This document shows positions 35,081 to 44,297 of a DNA stretch of 64,000 nucleotides, in pieces. Below the pieces are notes generated by a model. The model did no database searches. It saw only the letters and a program-made list of their open reading frames with translations, and was not told the origin of the DNA. The stretch is from Sphingopyxis sp. USTB-05 (GTDB taxonomy: Bacteria > Pseudomonadota > Alphaproteobacteria > Sphingomonadales > Sphingomonadaceae): NCBI RefSeq assembly GCF_023822045.1, contig NZ_CP084712.1, positions 3,100,001 to 3,164,000 of the forward strand. Direction: 5' to 3'. The translations under genes were made by a program, and so were the position numbers. Numbering within the stretch: the stretch's first letter is position 1; each line of letters starts with the position of its first letter.

Positions 35081-35164
35081 TCATGCCGAAGGAACAAACG
35101 CGCCATTGCTCTTTGGTGTATGCGCGGTTAGCAAAAGGCCCCATGTCCAGCGGATGCTTCAATA

Positions 35165-35335
35165 ATGTCGTCTAAAACCGGTTCGCCGCGCGGCGAGTCC
35201 TCCGGAAAGGACGCGGATAAGAAAACTTCCGCAAAAGGACAGGACGTCAACGGCGCCCTGCGCCGCGCCTATGAATCTACCGTCGACGAGACAATTCCCC
35301 AGTCGCTGCTCGATCTGCTGAGCAAACTCGACTGA
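35165..35335 (+). CDS. nepR: NepR-like anti-sigma factor, copy 2 (56 aa)
   Basis: Encodes 56 aa, shorter than a usual gene-finding limit. The N-terminal half is Lys/Ser-rich and the C-terminal half is a NepR core: ALRRAYESTVDETIPQSLLDLLSKLD. Compare LRMIYGNVVAEKLPDNMLDLLSQLD in copy 1. It is divergent from phyR copy 2, a known PhyR-NepR neighbour pattern, but no sigma gene follows: the stop lies one base before the convergent tgt stop. It could titrate one of the EcfG factors or buffer PhyR. The ribosome site is weak. Confidence 0.85.
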   Translation: MSSKTGSPRGESSGKDADKKTSAKGQDVNGALRRAYESTVDETIPQSLLDLLSKLD

Positions 35336-35336
35336 G

Positions 35337-36476
35337 TCAGCTTCCCTTCGCCTCGCGCTTGTAGCGCGCGCCGAAATCGCTCTGGAACGCGGCGAAACTG
35401 CCCGCCCCGATCGCGTCGCGCATGTCCTGCATCAAATCCTGATAATAATGCAGATTGTGCTGCGTCATCAGCATTGCGCCCAGCATCTCGTTCGAACGGA
35501 CGAGGTGATGCAGATAGGCGCGCGACCAGGTCGCGCACACGGGGCAAGCGCATGAAGCATCCAGCGGCGTCTGATCCTCGGCAAATTTCGCGTTACGGAT
35601 ATTGATCGGCCCGTCGCGGGTGAAGGCCTGCCCGTTGCGCCCGGACCGCGTCGGCAGCACGCAGTCGAACATGTCGACCCCGCGCGCGACCGCGCCGACA
35701 AGGTCGTCGGGCTTGCCGACCCCCATCAAATAGCGCGGCTTGTCGGCGGGAAGCTGGCCCGGCGCATAGTCGAGTACCCCGAACATTGCCTCCTGCCCTT
35801 CGCCAACGGCGAGTCCGCCGATCGCATAGCCGTCGAAACCGATGTCGGTCAGCGCCGCTGCCGAACGCGCGCGAAGCTTCTCGTCAAGCGATCCTTGCTG
35901 GATGCCGAACAGCGCCGAACGCGCCGCATGTTCCTCGCCCGCGTCGAAACCGGCGCGGCTGCGCGCCGCCCAACGCATCGATCGCTCCATGCTAGCCTCG
36001 GCACGCTTGGCGTCGACCCCGTTCGGCGGGCATTCGTCGAACGCCATCACGATGTCGCTGCCGAGCAGGCGCTGGATTTCCATCGAGCGTTCGGGGGTCA
36101 GCATGTGCCGCGAGCCGTCGAGATGGCTCTTGAACGCGACGCCCTCCTCGCTCTGCTTGGTCAGCGCCGACAGGCTCATTACCTGATAGCCGCCGCTGTC
36201 GGTCAGGATCGGTCGGTCCCACGCCATGAATTTGTGAAGGCCGCCCAGTCGCGCCATACGTTCGGCGGTGGGACGCAACATCAGATGATAGGTATTGCCG
36301 AGAATGATGTCGGCCCCGGTCGCGCGCACCTCGGCCGGGCGCATCGCCTTTACCGTTGCAGCGGTGCCGACGGGCATGAAAGCGGGGGTACGGATTTCGC
36401 CGCGCTGCATCCGGATCGTGCCCGTGCGTGCGGCGCCGTCGGTCGCTGCGATGGAAAAGGTGAATCTGTCACTCAT
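35337..36476 (-). CDS. tgt: tRNA-guanine transglycosylase
   Basis: Encodes 379 aa. It has the SGGYQVMSL and GGLAVGEGQ blocks, nucleophile/base residues in [13 protein letters not shown] and the zinc site CACPVC with a later His. It exchanges guanine for preQ1 in the anticodon of tRNA(Asp, Asn, His, Tyr). QueA, the next enzyme of queuosine synthesis, is at 48650-49696 in the same window but not in the same operon. Confidence 0.97.
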   Translation of the reverse strand: MSDRFTFSIAATDGAARTGTIRMQRGEIRTPAFMPVGTAATVKAMRPAEVRATGADIILGNTYHLMLRPTAERMARLGGLHKFMAWDRPILTDSGGYQVMSLSALTKQSEEGVAFKSHLDGSRHMLTPERSMEIQRLLGSDIVMAFDECPPNGVDAKRAEASMERSMRWAARSRAGFDAGEEHAARSALFGIQQGSLDEKLRARSAAALTDIGFDGYAIGGLAVGEGQEAMFGVLDYAPGQLPADKPRYLMGVGKPDDLVGAVARGVDMFDCVLPTRSGRNGQAFTRDGPINIRNAKFAEDQTPLDASCACPVCATWSRAYLHHLVRSNEMLGAMLMTQHNLHYYQDLMQDMRDAIGAGSFAAFQSDFGARYKREAKGS

Positions 36477-36521
36477 GGCGCGCGCCTATGGCGGCGCGGA
36501 CGCCAAAAGTCGAGCCGGAGG

Positions 36522-37010
36522 TCAGGCCTTCGCGTGTTCGCTTGAGGGTTCGTCCTCAGCCGCCTTCGCCTTTTCCTTTGGCTTCTCCTTCTCGAATATC
36601 TTGATGAGTTCGCGCTTCTTCGCCTCAGACAGCCCCTTTTCGGCCTGCGGGAACATCTCCTCCTCCTCCTCGTCGATATGGTGGAGGTAGCGTTCCTTCA
36701 TCGACCGAAAGCGCGTAAGCCATCCCGTCGAAGAAAACTCCATCTCATACAGCTCGGTGAGGAAGTCCTCGATCTCCTTGTGCTCGGCGACGCTGTGCTG
36801 CGCCTCGTCGCGCAAATCGGGATTCGCGAGCATCGTCGCGTAGAGCGACATTTCTTCCGACGCCGCATGCGCGGTCACCTCGACCCGGAAAGTCTCGAAC
36901 AGATAGCGACGCTCATCGCTGTCGCCCTGGGTCGCGTCAATGCGATCGAGAAGCTCGCGGTGCCGATCATGATCGGCCTTCAGTCGCGCAAAGATTTTGG
37001 TCTCGGTCAT
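36522..37010 (-). CDS. Hemerythrin HHE-domain protein
   Basis: Encodes 162 aa. Iron-ligand residues of the four-helix bundle appear as DHDRHRELL, HAASEEMSLY, HSVAEHKEI and HHIDEEEEEMF. The C-terminus is a charged Lys/Glu tail. Such proteins bind oxygen or nitric oxide, or store iron, and are often stress induced. A perfect EcfG promoter lies 33 bases upstream of the ATG, so it is a predicted general stress response member. Confidence 0.9.
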   Translation of the reverse strand: MTETKIFARLKADHDRHRELLDRIDATQGDSDERRYLFETFRVEVTAHAASEEMSLYATMLANPDLRDEAQHSVAEHKEIEDFLTELYEMEFSSTGWLTRFRSMKERYLHHIDEEEEEMFPQAEKGLSEAKKRELIKIFEKEKPKEKAKAAEDEPSSEHAKA

Positions 37011-37042
37011 GTTCGTCTCCGTCCAATGGCGATCGGAGAGAG

Positions 37043-37067
37043 AACGGGTCAGCGCGCGGAGGGTTCC
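37043..37067 (-). promoter_or_regulatory. EcfG-dependent promoter of the hemerythrin gene
   Basis: On the minus strand GGAAC (37067-37063), 16 bases, CGTT (37046-37043). A full consensus match, placed to start transcription near 37036, about 26 bases before the ATG at 37010. Confidence 0.75.
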
Positions 37068-37071
37068 GGCG

Positions 37072-39258
37072 TCAGGCTGCCTTCCAGTCGCTCGTCGTCG
37101 TGAACGACGGCAGCGCCAACGCCGAAGTCGATTGGGTCGCGGCCGCGATCAGATAGGGTGACACGCGGTGCCGCGTGCAGAGCCCGCCATTGCCATCGCT
37201 GACCATCGTCTGTTCGAATTCCACGCCCTGCTGATGCTTCATCGACCGGCGGACCGTAGCGGTCACAAGCTGCCCTTCGCCAAAATCGATAACGAAGCGC
37301 GTGCCGACGGGCACATCCAGCAGGCCCTCGATAAAGGCGCCGGTGGCCGACAGGTTGCGGATCACGACCGCATAGCGATGATTGTCATGGATCGCGCCGA
37401 CTTTGCGGAACAGCGAGAAACGATCATTGCGCTGGCGCGCGGGGCCCGTCGGCTTGATCGTCCACGTCCCCGATGTGTGTTCGAGCAATTCGGCCTGCGG
37501 CACCGGCTTGCTATAGACATAGCCTTGGACGTGGCTGACGTTCAGCTTGCGGATGAGTTCGAGCTGGTCGAGCGATTCGATGCCCTCGGCGGTAGTCTCC
37601 ATTTCGAGCGCCTCGGCGAGCGCGACGATCGCGGCGATGATCGCGCCGTTGCGCGACCCGGCAACCGTCGCATCGCGGACGAAACTCTGGTCGATCTTGA
37701 TCTTGTCGAACGGCGCCGACTGCAGATAGGCGAGCGAAGAATAGCCGGTCCCGAAATCGTCGAGGGCCAGACGAACCCCAAGTTCCTTCAGCGCCTTGAA
37801 CATACGCGCGGTCTCGGCGGTATCGCCGAGGAACACGCTTTCGGTGATCTCCAGTTCCAGTCGTTCGGACGAGAGGCCGGTCGCCGCGAGCGCTTTCGCG
37901 ACAACCTTGGGCAGATCGGCATTCGCGAACTGGATCGGCGAGACATTGACGGCGACCCGCATGTCGCCCGGCCAGCTCGCGGCATCTTCGCATGCGGTGC
38001 GCAGTACCCATTCGCCCAGTTTCCAGATCAGGCCGGCCTCCTCCGCGATCGGGATGAAGACCGAGGGAGAGATTATGCCGCGTTCGGGATGGGTCCAGCG
38101 GATCAGTGCCTCGACCCCGCTCACCATGTTCGATCGGGCATTGACGACGGGCTGATAGATCAGCGCCATCTCGCCGCGCAGCAGCGCGTCGCGCAGATCG
38201 TCCTCAAGCGCGCGGCGATCTTCGGCAGCGGTGTGGAGCTCGCTCGAATAGAAACTGAACCGCCCGCGGCCGTTCCCTTTTGCCGCATAAAGGGCCAGGT
38301 CGGCATTGCGAACGAGGTCGTCGCTGCTCAAACCGTCGAAGGGCGCAATCGCGACCCCCACCGAAGCGCCGATGATACAGCGGCTGCCCTCGACCGAATA
38401 GGGCTGCGACAGGCTGCCGATGATGTCCGCCGCCATGTCGCCGAGCTTGCCGCGATCCTCGATGTCGGGAAGGATGATCTGGAATTCGTCACCGCCCAGT
38501 CGGCTGACCATTTCCTTGTCGCCGACAATCTTGAGCAGACGTTCGGCGACCTGTTTGAGCAACGCGTCGCCCGCCGGATGGCCGAGCGTGTCGTTGACTT
38601 GTTTAAAGCGATCGAGATCAAGCAGCATGATCGCGCACGACCGCTGCTGCTGCGCGAAGGCAGCCAGTGTCGTGTCGAGCTTTTTCGAGATGTTGAAGCG
38701 GTTGGCGAGCCCGGTCAGCGAGTCATAAAGCGCGAGCCGCGATGCATCCTCGGCCGAGCGGCGCTGCGCGGTCACGTCGGTCCCGCTGCCACGATAGCCC
38801 GTGAACTTGCCACCGCCATCGAATTGCGGACGGCCCGAAATCGCCCACCAGCGATCGTCGCCCTCGAACGCACTGCGCAGCGGCAATTCGTCGAACTTGG
38901 ACTGTTTTGTCAAAAGGAAGGGCAAGGTACGCTGGCGTTCGCCGTGGCTGTCGACGGGCAGGAACAGATCGACGAATGCTGTGCCGAGCAATGTGCCGGC
39001 CGTGCGCCCCATCAGTCGAGCGACGGAATCGGTGATATAGGTGAGACGCCCCCCGGCGTCGGTCGACCAGAACCATCCCTGGCCGCTTTCCTCATAATTC
39101 TGGAGAAGCAGCAGCGCTTCATGGGTGTGCAGATTTGCCGCGGAGTCGCCGCGCGGTTTGCCGGCACGGGCGCCGAGCAGGCCGAAAAAGCCGCGTTGGC
39201 CTTCGCCCACGTCATCATCCCCCCGCTCGCTGGAACTCATCCGCGATGGCACGTCCAT
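37072..39258 (-). CDS. PAS-GGDEF-EAL-PilZ c-di-GMP signalling protein
   Basis: Encodes 728 aa. Domains: PAS (about residues 55-165), GGDEF (170-340) with intact GGDEF at 255-259, EAL (355-600) with intact EALIRW, NVSPIQF, ELEITES, DDFGTGYSSL and TTAEGIES, and a C-terminal PilZ (about 608-685) with NLSATG. Both a diguanylate cyclase and a phosphodiesterase motif are complete, so it could make or degrade c-di-GMP, with the PilZ domain as product sensor. The PilZ arginine motif is degenerate (RQRNDR). There is no membrane segment. The start at 39258 has GAAGAG upstream. It is divergent from a PilZ-HTH regulator. Confidence 0.93.
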   Translation of the reverse strand: MDVPSRMSSSERGDDDVGEGQRGFFGLLGARAGKPRGDSAANLHTHEALLLLQNYEESGQGWFWSTDAGGRLTYITDSVARLMGRTAGTLLGTAFVDLFLPVDSHGERQRTLPFLLTKQSKFDELPLRSAFEGDDRWWAISGRPQFDGGGKFTGYRGSGTDVTAQRRSAEDASRLALYDSLTGLANRFNISKKLDTTLAAFAQQQRSCAIMLLDLDRFKQVNDTLGHPAGDALLKQVAERLLKIVGDKEMVSRLGGDEFQIILPDIEDRGKLGDMAADIIGSLSQPYSVEGSRCIIGASVGVAIAPFDGLSSDDLVRNADLALYAAKGNGRGRFSFYSSELHTAAEDRRALEDDLRDALLRGEMALIYQPVVNARSNMVSGVEALIRWTHPERGIISPSVFIPIAEEAGLIWKLGEWVLRTACEDAASWPGDMRVAVNVSPIQFANADLPKVVAKALAATGLSSERLELEITESVFLGDTAETARMFKALKELGVRLALDDFGTGYSSLAYLQSAPFDKIKIDQSFVRDATVAGSRNGAIIAAIVALAEALEMETTAEGIESLDQLELIRKLNVSHVQGYVYSKPVPQAELLEHTSGTWTIKPTGPARQRNDRFSLFRKVGAIHDNHRYAVVIRNLSATGAFIEGLLDVPVGTRFVIDFGEGQLVTATVRRSMKHQQGVEFEQTMVSDGNGGLCTRHRVSPYLIAAATQSTSALALPSFTTTSDWKAA

Positions 39259-39468
39259 CAAACAAACTCTTCGCCTGATCCCCACACTCCAGCCGCTATG
39301 CCGGGAAGGAATTGCGATAGTGTAAATATCTAAGGGTTTTCCGGAAGCTGTTCCGTTTGAAGACGTTGGCATCCTCACTCATCATATGCCCAGGCTCGTG
39401 CTGGTGACTTTCAGTCGCCCTGCCCTATTAACCTTCTCGCGAAGCCAAATATTAAGATAGGGCTCGCG

Positions 39469-40146
39469 ATGGATGCGCGCATGGCGATGACTGTGTTTCT
39501 AAACAATATGCCGCGATCGGCTGGCAACGGTCGTGCATCGCGGCGGCAATTACGGCTTCCCCTGCACGGATCGAAAGCCACCGGCGCCGAAATCGCGGCG
39601 CTCGTTCACAATATTTCCGCGACGGGCATGCTTGTCGAAACCAGCGTAGCGTTCGAAATCGGCGAGGTGATCGAGGTTAATCTGCCGCATAGCGGTAAAA
39701 CCGCGGCGCGGGTGATCTGGATCAGCGGCGACCTTTGCGGATGCCAGTTCGAGATATCGATCTCGCCCGCGACGCTCAGCGCCGCGCAACTGCGAAGCGT
39801 GGTAGGGCCGGACGCGTCAGCGCCAGACGACCAGCCCGCCCCCGGCGCCGAAAGCTTCGGCCTCCGCCTGCAGCGACTGCGAACGACAAGGGAATTGACG
39901 CAGGGCCAGCTCGCGCTCCGGCTGGGAGTCAGCGAGCCCTCGATTTCTGCCTGGGAGCTCGACAAGGCCAGGCCAAAGGCCGGCCGGATGGAAGCCCTGT
40001 CGGTAGCGCTCGGCGTCGAAATCACCGAGCTTCTCGGCGTCGGCGAGGTCGAAAATCTGAGCGAGCTGGTCGAGCGGGCCAAAGCCCAAATCGCCAAGGC
40101 GGCCGGCGTCACGCCCGACAAGATCAAGTTCACGATCGAGATGTGA
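39469..40146 (+). CDS. PilZ-HTH (XRE) regulator, copy 1
   Basis: Encodes 225 aa. The N-terminal PilZ domain (about residues 24-105) keeps RRQLR and HNISATG, the c-di-GMP-binding motifs RxxxR and NxSxxG. The C-terminal XRE helix-turn-helix (about 130-200) has ELTQGQLALRLGVSEPSIS. It is therefore a c-di-GMP-responsive DNA-binding candidate. It lies beside the GGDEF-EAL-PilZ gene and faces the chaperone-usher pilus operon; a paralogue of the same architecture lies at the other end of that operon (47142-47834). Targets are unknown. Confidence 0.9.
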   Translation: MDARMAMTVFLNNMPRSAGNGRASRRQLRLPLHGSKATGAEIAALVHNISATGMLVETSVAFEIGEVIEVNLPHSGKTAARVIWISGDLCGCQFEISISPATLSAAQLRSVVGPDASAPDDQPAPGAESFGLRLQRLRTTRELTQGQLALRLGVSEPSISAWELDKARPKAGRMEALSVALGVEITELLGVGEVENLSELVERAKAQIAKAAGVTPDKIKFTIEM

Positions 40147-40166
40147 TTCGGACCTTGCACAACACA

Positions 40167-40193
40167 AAACCCCCCGGGAATGCCGGAGGGTTT
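40167..40193. terminator. Bidirectional terminator between PilZ-HTH and pilus operon
   Basis: An 11-bp stem with one mismatch (AAACCCCCCGG / CCGGAGGGTTT) and a 5-base loop, placed between the convergent genes. A-rich sequence on one side and T-rich on the other fits intrinsic termination in both directions. Confidence 0.65.
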
Positions 40194-40217
40194 GTGCTTG
40201 CGTTCATACGGCTGGCA

Positions 40218-40631
40218 TCAGCTCGGAACGATTGTCAGCTCGAAACGATCGGTATCGAAACCCTGTTCGCCCGGAACCGCCGCGATCGGTCGTTCCCTTA
40301 CCCGCGGCCCTGTCGCGCGGCTGAGCACCGCTTGGCCCGAGCCGTTGAGGATGATTTCGTCATTTCCGGCGATGATCCGCGTGCCTTCCAACGAACCGGG
40401 CGCATAGTTGATGACAAGATCATAACCCGTCGGCGCGTTGCAATATTCGCGGAAACTGCCGAGCGATACGGCATTGCCGCTGATCGCACCAAATCCCGTC
40501 GCCTGATGCTGGACCGTGCAATGCACGGGAACCGTCAGGCTGAGATTGAAACCGAAGGTTGCCGCCGTGGCGGTCGTCGGCGCCACTGCGAGTACGAAGC
40601 TCGCAACGCCGAGCGAGAATTTCTGAATCAT
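40218..40631 (-). CDS. Small spore coat U-like pilin subunit
   Basis: Encodes 137 aa with a signal peptide (MIQKFSLGVASFVLAV to TATA). The mature part is a single beta-sandwich of the SCPU/chaperone-usher pilin type, with two cysteines (VHCTV and REYCNAP) and the C-terminal RFELTIVPS donor-strand-like end. It is the last gene of the pilus operon, separated from the tip adhesin by 121 bases, and is probably a minor subunit. Confidence 0.78.
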   Translation of the reverse strand: MIQKFSLGVASFVLAVAPTTATAATFGFNLSLTVPVHCTVQHQATGFGAISGNAVSLGSFREYCNAPTGYDLVINYAPGSLEGTRIIAGNDEIILNGSGQAVLSRATGPRVRERPIAAVPGEQGFDTDRFELTIVPS

Positions 40632-40752
40632 CCGCCAAACCTTTCCGCCTGTAGGCCGAAGCTGTTGGAGGATGATTTAGCGGCGCAAATCTAACATTCA
40701 GTTAAGGCGGGGGCCCAGAATCCGGGCAATGAGCGTGATTCAGGCGAGCAGG

Positions 40753-41670
40753 TCAGCGGGCCGTGACGGAGATCGAAACGACATCACTATATACACCGGC
40801 ACGACGGTCGGAGATGTCCCCGATCAGGAACTGAATCGGCAGCGCATCGCGACGAAGGTTGCCGTTCGTCGAACCCGATATGGTGCGCGCGCCCGTCAGA
40901 TTGATGGCGTTGCCACCGATCGCAAGGCTATAGGGCACATACCATTCGCTCGAACCGAGACGCAGACGGCCCGAATTGGCCGATGTGACGCTCAGATCAT
41001 AGGAACCGGTGCTGGCGACACGAAGCTGTAGTGGCACGGGCGCGACGCCGGGACGCAATTCGCCCAGATCGACGACCGCATGCCCCTCGCTCATCCTGTA
41101 AGCGCCGGCCAAACCGATCCTCGCCGACGGCAGGACGTCGATGCCAAGGACGATGCGCGTACCGCCGAGCGAACGGAGATTGCCGTCCTGCGCTTCCAGC
41201 GTGACGTCCTGGGTAAAGGTTCCCGACTCCTTCACATCATCGGGGTCGGCGACCAGCTTGTAGAGCAGGGTACGCGAGGCATTGGCGCCGAGCGTCAGCA
41301 TCCGCTGCGACGGGCTGCGCTGCGTCCGCCCAACGCGTGGAGTCACATCCTGCGTATCGGTCAGGTTGAGCAAGGCATAGCCGATCGGCTTCCCCGTCCC
41401 CTTCGACAGACCAAAGGGCGGCTGGCTCAGTTCGAAGGTCGGAGTGAAGCGGCATTCCGCCGTGCCTTCGTTGACGAAGGTAATGCTGAACGTCCCTTCC
41501 GGAATCGCAGTGTCGAACGGGTCATAGCCCTGAATCATCCAGCTCGTCGGTGTCGCATTGGCGCGGATAAGACAATCGATGCCGCGGGCGTTCGCGCCCG
41601 GCGTCGGCGTCTGCGCGTGGAGAGGCATGGCGATGATTGCAGCAGCAAAGAAAAGCGTTGGGCGCAGCAT
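40753..41670 (-). CDS. Two-domain SCPU adhesin or tip subunit
   Basis: Encodes 305 aa with a cleavable signal (ending MPLHAQ). Residues about 30-155 form an N-terminal beta domain; residues about 165-305 are a spore coat U-like pilin domain with YDLSVTSANSGRLRL and a C-terminal SDVVSISVTAR strand. The size (two domains against one in the other subunits) and place just after the usher suggest a tip adhesin. AGGAGG lies 6 bases before the ATG. Confidence 0.78.
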   Translation of the reverse strand: MLRPTLFFAAAIIAMPLHAQTPTPGANARGIDCLIRANATPTSWMIQGYDPFDTAIPEGTFSITFVNEGTAECRFTPTFELSQPPFGLSKGTGKPIGYALLNLTDTQDVTPRVGRTQRSPSQRMLTLGANASRTLLYKLVADPDDVKESGTFTQDVTLEAQDGNLRSLGGTRIVLGIDVLPSARIGLAGAYRMSEGHAVVDLGELRPGVAPVPLQLRVASTGSYDLSVTSANSGRLRLGSSEWYVPYSLAIGGNAINLTGARTISGSTNGNLRRDALPIQFLIGDISDRRAGVYSDVVSISVTAR

Positions 41671-41678
41671 GATGCCTC

Positions 41679-44297
41679 CTAATTTTTCGTACCGGGGCTA
41701 ACGGTGCCAAGGTTCAACAGACCATCGGTATCCGCGGGCACGGTGAATTCGAAGCCCCGATCGACCGTGCCGTTCCGGCCAAAGGTTTCGACAAGATAGC
41801 GGCGGCCGGGCAGCAGATTGGTGATCGCGAAGCGGCCGGCCGAATTGGTGAAAAACGGGATCGGCTTGGGACTTTCATTTTCTTTGACGTCGAGCAGCGT
41901 TACACGCCCGCCGACGAGAGAGACCGGCTTGTCGGGCGCCAGAACTAGCGTACCCATGGCACTTGCAAAAGCGTCTGTGCCGATGCGCGCCGAATAGCCG
42001 CTCTTATATGGCGGGTGGACGCGGAACACGCCGGGTCCGGTATCATATCCCGTTGGCGGATCTTCGACGTCATACTGCACCGACTGGGTCGCATAGGAGC
42101 CGAGGAAGTTGTTGACCGCCGCACCCAATGGGCCGCTCTTCCCGATATAATTATTCTGAGCGAGCGACTGACCGGCGACGACGCTCCGCTTGCCCAGATT
42201 CTTGTGCGGCGATAGCAACATGAAGCTGTCGTTGATGCGCCGCCCGATGCCGAAATTGCCATCTGCAAAGGCCAGCGAAGTGCCGACGCGGACCGTCGTG
42301 GCATTGAGCTGCGCCACATCGCCCAGATTGGGCCCGAAGGTGGCGTGGCTGATCGCCGCATCGAAGCGGTTGGCGGCATAGGTCGCATAGCCGAGCGCCT
42401 GCGCGCTATTGTCATCGCGTGTCACGACACCGCCAAAACCAAAGCTATTCAACTGATTAAGTCCGCTTTGGTTATAGGAAAGCTCGCCCAGATTGTCGCG
42501 GCTTTCATACCGCGCCTCGGCGCGGCGGCGATAATCGGGTTGGAAGACCAAGCCTACGTTGAAACTGAAGCCGCTGCCGCGCGAAAAGGAAGACGGGTAT
42601 TTTGTGTAGTCGGCCCCGGCCCGCACCGTCCAGCGACGATCGAGGCGGTAATAGGCCGTCGTTCCGGCTCGATAGCTGTCTCCGAGGATGCCGCGACCGC
42701 GCAGGTAGGTCGCCGTCGATGTCGTCGTCAGCTTGAAATTGAACTGGCGGGTGTATTGGGCAGACACCGTTGCCGACGTCGTGTTGATCCCTTCGAGATT
42801 GCCGAGGGTCGCAAATTTGGGCGAGAGATAATCGGCACGCAGCGTGAAGCTGTCCGATAGCCCTCTCCGATCAATGAAATGTTCGTAACTGACGCCGCCG
42901 GCAAAGCCCTGCCCCGCCTTTTTCGCGTTGCTCCCGCCAAGGTCCAGCAGCAACCTGCCCCCGTTACGCAGAACGAACTGCGTTTGTCCGGTCAGGGTCT
43001 GGACGTCCTTGCTGGCCTGCAATCCGATGCCGAGGGCAGGGCGATTGAAGAAGGCCTTGCGGAAAAAGCCGCTGAACGCGACCGGGCCGTCATAATCGGG
43101 CGAACCGCCAAACTTCCGGCTGGTCGGACCGAAGAATGCGCCATATTCATAGTCGCCCGGATCAAGGTCGATCGGGTCGAGATACTGTTGAAATGACAGA
43201 TTCTGGACGGCGCCGCTGTTATCGGTCACCTGGATATCGACGTCGTTGCTGCCCGCGACAAGCGGCAGCGAACTGAAGTCATAGCGACCGGGTTGGAGCC
43301 GGAGCTCGCGATAGAGCGACCCGTTGCGCAGAAAGCGCACGGTCGATTCGCGTTGCAAAACGAGTTGGCGGTTGGCTTGAAGGACGGCCGATCGGAAGCT
43401 GTTGAACCGTCGCCGCTGACGCAGCACGCCGACGCCGCCCATCTCGACAAAGGATTGTTGCCCGCGGACTTCGGGATCGAGGTCACCCAGAAAAAAGCGC
43501 CGGTATTCCTCGGGCTGGTCATATACGAGCCGCGCATAGTTGCGCGAGAATTTGTAGGAATCCCCGGTCAGGCCGAATTGCTGGCCCAGTTGGGCGTCGC
43601 CCTCGAATACGACGCGACCGAACCGGAGTGCTCCGTCGAAGTTGATCGTCGGCGGATCAGCCCTGCTCCCCTCCCAGACATAGGTCTGAACGGCGCTGAG
43701 ATTCAAATAGGCTGAAAAGTCGGCCGGTTGCAGCGAAACATCGTTCGCATCTTCGCGTGGCGGGGCGAAAATATCCTGGATTGCACGTTGTTCGGCCGAC
43801 ACCTCGACGACGACCACGGCCAGCGTACTCGGATCGTAGGTCAGCTGGACACCGGTTTTACCGAGATCGTCGGGACCGAAATTCGTCAGCGGTGCCAGCT
43901 GCGCCGACAAGGCTGCATGTGCCTCCTCGTTCAGCACCGGCTGCATCAGTCGCAGGAACGACGCGGATTCGAGCAGGAAACGGTCGTCCGCGGTCAGCAG
44001 CATGGGAATATCGCCCAAGCTGCTGCTTTGGAAATTCAGCGGCACCGTCATTTCGATGTCGCGATCGTAGGGATTTATGTCTGGCCGACCGTGCGCGCCG
44101 ATCGGAAATTGCGGCGTCATCGGTGCTGGTGCCGGAGTCGGGGTCGGGGGCAGCGGGATCGGCGAGCCGGGCAATGGGATCGATGTCGGCGGAGAGGTCC
44201 GCGGTGCCTGCGGCAAGGGAATCGACACCTGTGCAGCGGCCGTGCCGACGCACAGCGCCGGCAACGCTACCGAACAAAGTACGAGACTCTTCTTCAC
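41679..44297 (-). CDS. Outer-membrane usher protein (chaperone-usher pilus)
   Basis: Encodes 872 aa. A signal peptide (VKKSLVLCSVALPALCVGTAAAQ region) is followed by a Pro-rich linker and an N-terminal domain. A large beta-barrel then carries usher motifs (YARLVYDQPEEYRRFFLGDLDP, TAYYRLDRRWTVRAGAD), and C-terminal domains end with YLVETFGRNG. Ushers of the FimD/PapC superfamily, here of the archaic (Csu-like) type, export and polymerise subunits. The start is GTG at 44297, overlapping the chaperone stop (GTGA); the earlier ATG lies inside the chaperone gene. Confidence 0.92.
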   Translation of the reverse strand: MKKSLVLCSVALPALCVGTAAAQVSIPLPQAPRTSPPTSIPLPGSPIPLPPTPTPAPAPMTPQFPIGAHGRPDINPYDRDIEMTVPLNFQSSSLGDIPMLLTADDRFLLESASFLRLMQPVLNEEAHAALSAQLAPLTNFGPDDLGKTGVQLTYDPSTLAVVVVEVSAEQRAIQDIFAPPREDANDVSLQPADFSAYLNLSAVQTYVWEGSRADPPTINFDGALRFGRVVFEGDAQLGQQFGLTGDSYKFSRNYARLVYDQPEEYRRFFLGDLDPEVRGQQSFVEMGGVGVLRQRRRFNSFRSAVLQANRQLVLQRESTVRFLRNGSLYRELRLQPGRYDFSSLPLVAGSNDVDIQVTDNSGAVQNLSFQQYLDPIDLDPGDYEYGAFFGPTSRKFGGSPDYDGPVAFSGFFRKAFFNRPALGIGLQASKDVQTLTGQTQFVLRNGGRLLLDLGGSNAKKAGQGFAGGVSYEHFIDRRGLSDSFTLRADYLSPKFATLGNLEGINTTSATVSAQYTRQFNFKLTTTSTATYLRGRGILGDSYRAGTTAYYRLDRRWTVRAGADYTKYPSSFSRGSGFSFNVGLVFQPDYRRRAEARYESRDNLGELSYNQSGLNQLNSFGFGGVVTRDDNSAQALGYATYAANRFDAAISHATFGPNLGDVAQLNATTVRVGTSLAFADGNFGIGRRINDSFMLLSPHKNLGKRSVVAGQSLAQNNYIGKSGPLGAAVNNFLGSYATQSVQYDVEDPPTGYDTGPGVFRVHPPYKSGYSARIGTDAFASAMGTLVLAPDKPVSLVGGRVTLLDVKENESPKPIPFFTNSAGRFAITNLLPGRRYLVETFGRNGTVDRGFEFTVPADTDGLLNLGTVSPGTKN

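Noticed and set aside
37168..39333. 721-aa open frame on the plus strand
   Set aside because: It lies antisense to the GGDEF-EAL gene, whose protein motifs are fully intact; no family feature is seen in the opposite frame.
40626..40677. AATCATCC / GGATGATT inverted repeat near the small pilin start
   Set aside because: An 8-bp repeat across 36 bases that includes the start codon is not convincing by itself.
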